A model generated the notes under the pieces. The model had not been told where the DNA came from and ran no database searches. It saw only the letters and a list, made by a program, of their open reading frames with translations. Source: Stictocephala bisonia (Eukaryota > Arthropoda > Insecta > Hemiptera > Membracidae). Taken from it: DNA of 64,000 nucleotides. This document shows, one piece after another, positions 12,574 through 24,500 of the stretch (its first letter is position 1; every line of letters begins with the position of its first letter). The stretch is taken from NCBI GenBank assembly GCA_035578905.1, contig JAQJVL010000306.1, positions 786,501 to 850,500 of the forward strand, given 5' to 3'. Both the position numbers and the translations under genes were made by a program.

Positions 12574-15500
12574 GATTACATAGATAACTGTATGTATTAG
12601 ATAACTGTATGTAGATAACTGTATTATATGACATTATTTTTAATTAATATTAAGATATTAAATCATTAACCCCATAAGTACTGATGCCCTACTGTAGGCT
12701 TTTGTTCATTATTATTCATTAAGAAATAATAATTACAATCATAATATATTTTAAAACTCACTTTACAAATAAAACGGTACACAAGTAAACAGCTAGATGT
12801 AAAACAGTACACGTGCTTTTATACCAACAGTCGTAACAAAGGATGTCTTGGTATCTTCTTTATTAATTTTTCAGAGTACGAGTACTTTGTATGGGATTGT
12901 GACTTATCAGGCAGCAGATTGCCTGCCAAACCTGAGCAGTGACACGTATGGCCCTTATACCAGTCCACAGAAAGTTCTTATGATGCTGGAGAAGATTGGC
13001 ATGGAGTAAGTACAAAGCATATACCGTATTCAAATTTTAACTCTTTCATGAGTAATTATAATCTTTTGTAGGTTATAAATAAATAGCTTACTATTATTTA
13101 GGGTAATATTTTACCAAAAGAAACTAGTGTGTTTGACATAGACTTTCTAGCTCCCCTTAACTCCCTGGCAAAAACTGAAAATTGGATGATGTTGAACGTT
13201 CCTAAACTGGCAACACCCGAAATTCAGTTGATGTGCCCAATATTTAAGTTACTATAAAATGGGGTGTTGCCAATATCAGTGTGATTCATATATTATTTGA
13301 AAGAATGAAAGACAAAGATTATTTTGAAACGTACCATATTATTATTAGCAGCCTTGAAATAAACAGTGAGTCAGCAAGTTTGGTTATATTCTTGTATTGC
13401 TATTGTTGGATTTTACTAGCTATTTTTATCTGTGTTTTCTTTTTTTTTGTAAACTTATCTTGCCACTTGACATGGGCCTACAGGCCTGTGCGTTAACTTT
13501 AATCAACAAGTAAAGTACAGACTGTTGGCTCAGTGGGAATTCGAACCTTGGACCTTGCCCTCCGCAGTCCGAAGCCTTATCCACTGAGCCACCACACCGG
13601 CATATAGTTATTTACTTACAAATGTAAGACGTTTTAGTTGTTGTAACTTTAAGTAACATTGACTTTGAATTATTGTTACAGTTTATTTTACTTATTTTTT
13701 TGTTTGAAAAAGTGTAATAGTAAAATATTTTTTTAATCCTACATGCGAAAAGTAAATAAATAATATTATCTAAACATATTTTTTATTCAGTAATATCATA
13801 TTAACTATTTTCTTATAAAATTTATATATAATATAACATACACATATTTACAATCTTTACAGTATATCAACATGTCTGATTGCAATGGTATACAATGTAT
13901 AACAAAAAAGCACATGTTAAGGTATATAGTAAATTAATTATTGAACACAAGTGATAGGCAATTATTCCAAATGGTATTGCCTATCACCATGGAAATAACA
14001 TTTGGCATTCACACATCATTACTGTAAAATGACAACAATTAGGCCTCTTGCTAGCCTAGTGGTTAGCACCACGTCTGCTTCATATGCACATGGTCACGGG
14101 TTCAAATCCCGGGAGGTCCACTTAAATTTACCATAGGGGTTTGTATCGTTGTCTCTCAACAACGTTTGAATAGCACTTTCAAAATGCCACTGGCGGAGAT
14201 AGTAAAAAAAAGTTTTATACATAAAAATATATAACTATATATTTTGGAAAACTAGACAACATTTTGGAAACTTTTGATTCCATAATCTATTGGTACCACA
14301 TCATATACATTTTCAAAGAGCAGTCTTGTGAAAAAATCAGGTTGTATTATGAAAGTAAAAAAAAAACTGATGCAACATGTCAATTTTTGTGTGATAAACA
14401 ATTCTCCACACATTTGTTAGTAAAAAAGTATATAATATATCCCTATTGATAATACATGTCTAACAGAGGTGTCTAACAGAGGACCTGTTAGAAGAAGAAC
14501 AGTATGCCTTTAGAAAAAACCGTTCCACTACCGATTTAATATTTACAATTAGAAGAATAATAGAAAAACATGTAGAAATAGGCAAAACAGTTATAATGGC
14601 ATTCTTAGATATTGAAAAAGCGTATGATAGTGTCCCAAGAAATAGAATATGGGAGTGCCTAAAACAAAGAAAAGTCCCTGATAGTTTGATACGAAAAGTA
14701 AAAATGTTGTATGAGGAATGCCAAAGTTGTGTGCAAGTAGGAACAAATACCTCAACCTGGTTTAAAACGAAAAGGGGAGTTCAGCAAGGGAGTGCACTAT
14801 CTCCATACCTGTTCGTCCTAGTTATGGATGAAATAATGAAACAAATTAAGGAGGATTTGGCAACTACTGAATTCAATGCTTTAGCCTTTGCAGACGACAT
14901 AGTAATTTGGGCGCACTCCAAAGATGAACTACAAGATAAATTAAACTTATGGAACGACAAATTCAATGAATTCAATTTAACAGTCAGCAAAGAGAAGACT
15001 GTAGTAATGACGATAAACAATAGAGATGACACAGTAGCATTAAAGTTAGGGAACAGTGTGCTAAGAAATGTAGAACATTTTTCGTACTTAGGTAGTACCA
15101 TTACGAAAGATGGTACAGACTCACTTGAGGTCTCAAATAGAACTAGTAAAGCAGCCGCTTTTTATCATCAAATAAACAACCTACTGTGGGATGTGAATAT
15201 ACCCCTAAAAACTAAAACAATATTGTACAAAACATACTTCTTACCAATCCTAACTTACAGCCTAGAAACATGTACATTAAATAAAAAAGACGATAGTAGA
15301 ATACAAGCAGCAGAAATGAAATTCTTGAGAACGGCAGTGCAGAGAACTAGACGTGACAGAATAAGAAACACAACTATAAGAACCCAGTTTGGATGCGAAA
15401 AAACTGTAAAAGAGAAAATAAGAAGATTAAGGCTAGGATGGTTTGGTCATGTGAAGAGATTGGAAGAAGGAAGAGTGGCAAAAACCTGGCTCGAAAACAA

Positions 15501-18500
15501 AATAGTAGGGAAGAGAAAAGTCTGAAGACCACGGACGAGATGGATGGATTTGGTAAAAGAAGACCTATTCCTGAAAGGGACAAGCATTCAACAGGCGGAG
15601 GAGAGACAATTATTCTTAGACAGAGACAGATGGAAGAGGCTTGTGAGCACACCCGGGAGACTGGAGATGCTGATCAGATGATGATGATGATGATGATAAT
15701 ACATATATATTTTTCACAATTTATTGATACATGCTTGTACATTACCTAAAAATTGCCTGCCAGTAAAGGAATTTTTATCTGTCAGGGTTGAATGATATTT
15801 AAATATATGATATAGTTGCAAAAAGAATATTAAAAAAAAATAACAATTCATTTTTAGCAATTTTTTGTTTGTGAAATGTAAATGCCTGTAAAATGTGTAT
15901 TCAATTCAATTCAAAATCATTTATTATTTCTTAAATTGGTATAACATTGCAGTGTTTTTTTTAATCTCTCTAGCATATAGCTATTTGAGAGATCAACTAA
16001 TTTTATCATAATGAAATATCTTTAATATATGAGTAATCTTTAACCCTCCCGGTGATAAAGGTCGATGCATCAACCTTTTTACGTACCGCTCAAGTGATAA
16101 AATACGATGCGTCGACCTTTTTGTAGTGTTGCCGTAAAGCGCTTGTAATTCGGTTATGAAATGCAATATCTACCTAATTTCATGTTCTCATAAAAATAAA
16201 AATATGATGTATAAATATAAATTCAACTGTTTCTGAATTTCATTAAGAACATTGCACAGGCAATAAATAGCGAATTGTATGTACATAAATAAGTAGAAGT
16301 ATTTTTTTTTTATTTGCAATATTTCCTATTCAGACGCCACAGGAGTGTTTTTTTTTTATGTGGAGCTAGACTGCATGTATTCATATATGTATTTTTAATG
16401 GATTATTTTATTTTACCTGGCCACACAACTAGATTAAGTGGCCAGTACATTTCCAAACAATCTATTTGTTATACTCTTGTAACTTAATTGTGGAAATAAA
16501 TCATTTATTCATTTAATTTTTTTTTAAAAGAACAAGCAGGCTTCACGGTTTGTATTGATGCCTGGTTTTAGTATACAAGGTCAGCGGAACGGAATGGAAC
16601 AGCTGACAAACTTTAGTGTTTTCATGGAATGGCTGGATTGTCGTCAGTCAATTGTGTACCTGTGTACGTTGTGTTGTGTTGTTGTTTAGTTACTTATCCT
16701 AATTTTTATTAGTTTTTATAAGTAAATGAATAATTATGGCTGATAATCTTAGATCCGACGATATTAGAGATGCGTTAGGTGATCCTACTACCGAAAGTGA
16801 TAGTAGTGATATAGAAGATTTATTAGACTTTGTATATTTATTCTGAGTATAGTAGAAAAATTGTGAAGTGTACATAGTTAGATTTAGTGTTATAACTTTT
16901 TTATTTATTGCAATAAGTGTGTACATTTTTTATATGTTACAGTAAATAATATTTCCTACAAATTGTGTATTTTGGAATTGTTTTTTAGTTGATTGGAACT
17001 TTTGTGGGGATAGTCCAAACTTTATAAACTTGTTTGCGATGACAAAAAAATTTTACAAGGTCATATAAAGATTTTGTAATTCAAGGGAAGATTTTTTTTC
17101 TTTTCATATATTTTCATATTATTATAGTACACTCTTTTCTGATTACAGGGATGTATAATATGTCATGTTTTGGTAATATTTACAATTTTTTATAAATGTT
17201 TTTAAAAATGCTCGCGAAATGTCCAATTATGGCTTATCATTTACAGGCTTTATAGTGGACGCTCGGAGGGTTAAGTAACTAACAAACAAAACAAAAATAA
17301 ATAAACAAACCAACAAACGCCAAGGAAACATAGTTAAAGGAAACCAAACAACATTTTGTTATTCATTATATGTTAATTTTTTTTTATGTAATTTTTGTTA
17401 TATCAGTAATCCTAATTTTTATTTTATTTTGGAGTTTATCTCAATTAATTGTTTGATTGTTTAAAACTCCCTTCTGGATTACGACTGGTAGTCCTAACTC
17501 CACATGAGCCTCAAAGCATTAAATATTAACACAATGGAAATAAACAAATAAATAATATACATAACTATATAGAACAAATATACTATAAATCGGCAATAAA
17601 TAAAGAATATTAAATACTATATGGACTATGAGCAATTAAAGAAATAAATAAAAACAAAAACAAATGAAATCAACGATGTGCATGTGACATATGTATAATC
17701 CAAATAAATAACGATACAAATAACAACAAATAAAATCCAACAATAATAAGAAACATAATATTCTAACTATAAACTATATGTGCTAAGAAATGACAGTGAA
17801 AATTAGTCTCACTGTTGTTCACCAACTACTTTATTTATAGTAGTTGCAAAGAATGCACTCAGATATTGATCCAAACAGGTATGGCATTCTTTGTTCCTGT
17901 GTTCAACAGCAAGACCCGGGTCGTAGGAACCAGTCTAATACTGGCTCCCGTCAAAACTCTGTCAGTATTGCTGTTGATTTACATAATAGATCACATAGGT
18001 TTCCCAGTGTGCAAAATTAACTCAACAGTGCTTATATATCTCTTTGTAGTTTTATCTTATTTATCTATGTGTAGTTCGACTTTGAAAATAGTCATTCAAA
18101 TAAACGAAGAGATGATTTTTTTTACAATCGTGACAAGGTGGATAACCTCAATATGTAAGTATATATTTGTTTACTATTTGATGATAGTCAATTCTTCAAT
18201 CCTTCAACTGTTACAAAAGTATATATGACTGTAAAATGTATGTATTCAAGTCAAGTCCAAGACTTCTCTGCAAGTTAGACCAGCAATTTTACATTATGGA
18301 CTTTATGAAGAAGATTGAACTTACAAATCATGCAAGTGAGTAAAGCTAATAACATGGTTAGTATTAAACTGGAAAATGTTGAAAATCAGTGAGCTTAATG
18401 GATGTGATGCTTAAAAAGTTGGTGTAAGAAAATGAAGATAAAATTAGGAATATGAAAGAATATCTAAAGAGAACATTGAACTGAAGAAGAATGCAGAGGA

Positions 18501-21500
18501 AGTGATAGAATGAGATTGGAAACGTGACAATTTGGAGATTGTTGGAATACTGTACCCTCATGGCGAGAGTATTTATTTAATACTTGAAAAGGTCACAAGC
18601 ATCTTAAAACTGCCCTTCAATAAGTATGCCTTCTCCGTGGTGCATAGATTGCCTTTCTCAAAAAACCAGCCTCATATCTCAACATTATAGTGAAGTTATT
18701 TGCAGGCAAACAAAAATAGGTTGGCTTATTGCGGCAAAATATAACTGTAAACATCTTACCGCCGCGGTATCGAGTGACACATGGCCATCCACCTGGATAT
18801 ACATTTATGAACATCTGACCTCATTCAACAAAGCAGTGGTGAGAAAAGCAACAAGAAGCATCAGGGAGAGTGAGAGGGGAAGCTGTTTGCTAGAAAGTCT
18901 TGTCACAGAAGGCTGGTTGAGATGTACATCTTTGCCTGTTTCTGTTGCAGGTTTGTTGGTGGGAAAGGTGAATCGCATGCCAATATAGCAGAAGGCTTGG
19001 CCACTGCTCTGTTGTGCTTTGAAGACCTTCAGCCTAAGAGAGATGCCAACGCAGTGCCACAGAAACATTGCATTCTGGTCTGTAACTCTCCTCCATACAT
19101 GATGCCTGTTCGTGAGACTCCCACGTTTGATGGGCTCAATGTGGAACAGTTGGCAGCCATTTTGTGCGAGGTAATTGCATTACTTTCAAAGATTATTTGT
19201 TATCATCTCTAGTGTTTGCTGAATAATGCTTAGTAAATAACAAATAAGCCAACTTAATTAAAAAAAAAAAACACACTTTCAATATTTATTTACAAAAACA
19301 AAGAAGCACTTTCTTAGGCACTAAACTCTTGTATAAAAATATGTTAAATTAAGGCTGAGTAAGTTTATTTTACTGCAAGAAAAGAAGATTATGTAAATAT
19401 TTATATATTTGCCAGTTTTTAACCCCAAACTTTATATTTTAAAAATGAACATGTAGCTGTATGAAGCAAACCCAGTTTTAAATGACTCATACTAAATATA
19501 ATACAAAATTTAATTTTCACAGTTCTAAAAAAAATACCTTCAAACCAAAATAACCTAACAACAAATTGGAATATTTTAATCGGACTGGATAAAAGACTAC
19601 AGTGTGTGCAAACAAAAATTAATAATCAAATATTAAAATTCACAATACCAACAATACTACATAGATATAACACAACCAATAATTTTATAGCTAAACAATA
19701 CACATAAATTATTATGCAACTCTAAATATGTTTTCTATATCACTCAAATGAAAATTAATATTTTAAAGTATTATTGCTATTAGGGCAGACGTTTCTTATC
19801 CCTCAAACCAACTTTTTGAGTTTCTTATAATTTCAAATTATTTTTCAAGCATCTACAGATATTTTATCAAAAATTAGTAAAATTACATGAACCCACTTAT
19901 ATTTGGTATTATTTGACTCACAAATGAATCAGGCTACCTGATAGCAACAAAACATTATTTGTGGACGACAATTGGGAAAATTATTAAATGACTTCTAGGA
20001 GGACCTAAATATAAGAAAAAGGTTCACTCACCACGTTTTCTTTGATCTGTACAGAAATATGGCTCATGTTCTTTCCGGTGTCTGCAGGCCAAGGCGTCCT
20101 TGTAGGCGGCATGGGTGAGATGTGAAGCAGTCTTCCCGAATCTTGTTAATTCACACTTTTCTTGAGGTTGCAATCATGATTTCCGCACCCAAGTTCATGC
20201 ACACAATGCAATCGCCAAACCTATACAGAGTCGAATCGCGGGAGTCAGTGAATTCATAGAGTCCTAATAAAGGCACGTAGAGACAGAGCGGCACGAGCTT
20301 GCACACTGGTCAGCAATAAGACAGACAGATCAAGACACTCCAGCTTAAGTGTCGTCAATGGGAAAGGCATTCAAAGCTTGACCAATCAGACTATTGGTTT
20401 AACCCTTTTAACGCCAGCCTAATTTTTCATGGTGGTGCGAAAAACGCCAAGCTAATTTTCAGTAGATGTGCGAAAAACGCCAAGCCAATTTTGACTAAAA
20501 TGCAGAGTCTTGCTTAAAAATTCACAGTAAATTCATTAATTGTCATAAATTAATGAAATTAGTCTTGTTTTGTTGGTATTGAGTTGTACTATAACATAAA
20601 AATAAAAGTTTTAATTGTTGGCCATTTTTTGGTTTTGTTAACAAACAAATATAAATTTACTTTTTTTATTTTTAAAAATTGTTGTACTTTGTAGTATCAT
20701 AACATACCACAAATATCAAACCACCACATATGTTAGTATTTTATCATATAAAACATTTAAATGTTAGCACATACACAAAATTTGAGGAATTTACCTTGAT
20801 ATATACAGATGTTATGTTGCATTTTCCAGATATTTACATTTTGAGAAAAATCACATGTTATGCCATGGTAACACAATTTTTCATTTGAAGTTCATAAAAA
20901 GTATTAAATTGCACTAAAAACTTATACAACAGTCTAATATTACTAAACTAATAAACATTTGAAGAATTTACCTTGACATATACAGATGTTATGTTGCATT
21001 TTCCAGATATTTACATTTTGAGAAAATCACATGTTACCATGGTAACACAATTTTTCATTTGAAGTTCATAAAAAGTATTAAATTGCACTAAAAACTTATA
21101 CAACAGTCTAATATTACTAAACTAATAAAATAAGCCCACTTTTTTATATTTACAGGGTCTACATACAATTTGTAAACAAACCACAAACACACTGAATGGA
21201 TGAACTGGGTCATCTAACAAAAGTAAACAAAAACAACTTTGGTTCCATAGATAGAGTATAATGCATAGAAAAAAATCCAAAGAGGTTAAAATATTTTTCT
21301 TTATGTTCCTTATATACTATAGAAAGAGTGTGCCAAATTTCATTGACTTTGATTAATATTAAAGACATGAAAAAAAAAATAAAAATGAACGATCGATATA
21401 GCGATCGTTAGCAGTTTTAGCGCGACTATGAACGATCGTTATATCGATCGTCGGCGATTTTCGCACAAGTGCCGACGATCGATATAGCGATCGTCGGCGT

Positions 21501-24500
21501 TAAAAGGGTTAAAATGCACAATACAAGCATTTGTTCTGTCTTTCTCTCTCGTTCTCGGCTGATTTATAATACAATTATAATTGTTGGGTGCAACCCAGAA
21601 TAACAAAACCTTATTTATTTCTCTATAAATAAACAAAATTGAGAAAATAATAAATATTTTTTAATTCTTTTAAATTAAAATAATATTTGAACTATTATGA
21701 CATTCAAATTAATCTTCTTTACTTAACCATTTTTGAAAAAAAAGTCACTTGATATCTTGAAAAATGCATTTTGAAAACAAAAAAGAGTAGGGGTTATCAA
21801 GAAAACAATAATACATTACTAAAATGAAAATTCCAACATAACTAAAATATTTCAAATGTTATCTAGTTTTAGGAAATATAAAGGATAAATAAATGTATTA
21901 CTTTATTTTGGGGTGAGGAAATAATTGCACTATGTAATACATAAATGTAAGCATTCGTCACTATGGTAACATTATTTTTAAAAGGTTACTAAAAATGTTA
22001 AGCAATCTTAAGAGACTTCTAATTACTAAAATTTACGTATAAAAATGCTTTATAAAAATAATATTTTGTGAAATGGTGTCCGTAGGCTCTCAGCTAAGGG
22101 GTTCATTAATGATGGATGAAATGTCTATACAAATGTCTCCGGCATATGTACACAAATGATAAATTCTTCATGTTGTCAAAGAATGTTTTTTCTTTCCAGA
22201 TAAGACTAATATATTTTTTATAGGTTAGAGGAGCAACTCCGGTTTCAAACGCGATGACAGGTTGACTGATAGCAATCAGTGGATCTTGTCTGTGTATTCT
22301 TGCGAGGGGGTAATTCCAACTTATGAGCGGATTGACTTGGTTGCTTTCATTCTCCGCTTTTGCCAATATATATGATGCCACCAGAGTCGCCATGTCCAGT
22401 GTGGTGCAGTTTGTTGTGATGCCGAAACATATCCACGCCATCAGTTCACTCGTCTTTAACATCTCCAACAGAAATAGCTCATTTGATTTTATGAAGGTCT
22501 TCATTCTTGTGCTGTATTCCATGGAAAAGTCCTGATATATGGATCGTTTCTTTTTCTCTTCACTGAGCGAAGAAGAGAAATCATGTTGATATCACTAAAA
22601 TATTGATTATACTAATGGTTAATTGTGGAAAAGAGATAAATGGCTAAATTCAGCTTTGTGTTTAAGCACTGCCAAATTTAGCTGTTTCTTTTGTTTTGGA
22701 AAAAACAAACATATCACTTGACCCAATAACTCTTCCTGTTCATAGTGGTTTATAAATCATGTTGATTCCTCTTATAGATAGATTATAATAAAGACTTATA
22801 GAAAAAAAGGAGTTAAACAGCTAAATTTAGCCGTGTTTCTTTCATTTGGAAACACACATATTACATATTTCATTGGAACAAACATATCACTGCAACTAGT
22901 AACTTTTTCTGTTTCCAGTATTGCATAAATCATGTCAGTATCGTTATAAATACACAACAATAATGATTTAAAGGTGTAATATATGGAACTACAAAAACAT
23001 AAAAAACATGCTAAATTTAGCCGTATTCCAGTACTAGAGTTAAATAATAAAATATTCAAAATTTATATCATAATTATGACTTGATTTTTGTCACTCCCCC
23101 ATCCATGCCCCATCTGGTGATGTTGGAGTATCCTTTTTAGGAAAATGAGCAATTCTTTAAACAAACCTTTAAGAGTACTTCAAGTTATTAGATAAAGTTT
23201 GTTAAACTTTAAAGAAATAAGTTTTGAAAACATCAGTGAAGAATTTCATTCAGATTTCAGTTGCATAAAATTAGTCAATCAAAATATGGTCATTATTAGT
23301 TTATATATGTCACCTCAGGGTAATATGGAAATATTTTTTCAAAATTTTGAATTGGCTGTTCTACTGAATCAATGTTCAATAGGGTTTTCCAATTTACTTA
23401 AATCTCATAATTTATTCTGCAATATTAAAACCCCAACTCGTTTAAATGCTTGTATCGATAACATTTTAGTAAATTTCCCCTACAGTTTATATGATATCAC
23501 CTCTTTTGAAGGACACTTTGCTGACCATAATTCCCATGTAATAAATATTTTCATAGATGATAAAAATATTATGTATGGCAACAATAATGCTAATAAGAAT
23601 AATAAGATATATATAAGAAAACAAACGGATAATGAAATAAATTTGTTTATTAATATGTTGAATGAAACAAATTGGGATAAAGTTAATGAATATAATTCTG
23701 GCATGTTAACTCTTGAGCAATCATTTCATAGATTCTTTAGGCACTACATTGATATATGGCATTTCTGTTCACCTCTAGTTTGTAAGTCTAATATAACTAA
23801 GAGTAAAAGTAGAAAAGTAAAATGGTACACTGATGAATTGGCTAGGGAAAGGAATGTTATGTTGGGTTGGTTTAATGTTTATAAAAATCTGAGAAATGTT
23901 GGTTCTGAGCAGACTCAATTAGTTTATAGTGCTTATCTGCAGTGCAAACGTAATTATAGATATCATCTAACTGAGGCTAAAAGACAAGCTTGTGAAAACT
24001 TTATTGAGACAGCCCCAAACAGGTGTAAAGCTGCCTGGGATGATATCAGACAGGAGCATTCGCCTGGTGGTTCACAAGAAATAACACTTGACCCCAAACA
24101 ACTTAATAGATTCTTTCTTGACTCAGTAGAGAATCTCTCAAATAGTGTTCCTAACACCAATACCTCTTTTTATGATCTCCTAGGTGAAAGACCAATACCT
24201 GCTGATACATTTAATTGGCAATCCATTGGTTCAGAGGAAGTAGCTAGTGCCATTTCAAATCTATTCAATTCTAAAAGTATGGATGTATATTTCTTATCAA
24301 ACTATATAGTTAAAAAAACAGTTGATGTTATTAAACAGCCTCTCTCTTATATCCTATCTAAATGCCTAGAAGAAGGGTATTTTTCAGACTTGCTTAAAGT
24401 GTCTAAGATAATTCCTATTTATAAAAAGGGAGATAAACATCTTCCCCAGAATCTACAGACCGGTGTCTGTAGTTCCTTTACTCTCTAAAGTTTTTGAAAC

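Noticed and set aside
17815..18228. 137-codon frame with membrane-like segments, considered as a gustatory receptor fragment
   Set aside because: No receptor signature could be identified and the same DNA lies next to LINE debris.
18626..18988. Single open frame running through the exon 4 acceptor
   Set aside because: It joins LINE ORF1 debris to exon 4 in a frame different from MED25; the exon frame is fixed by homology.
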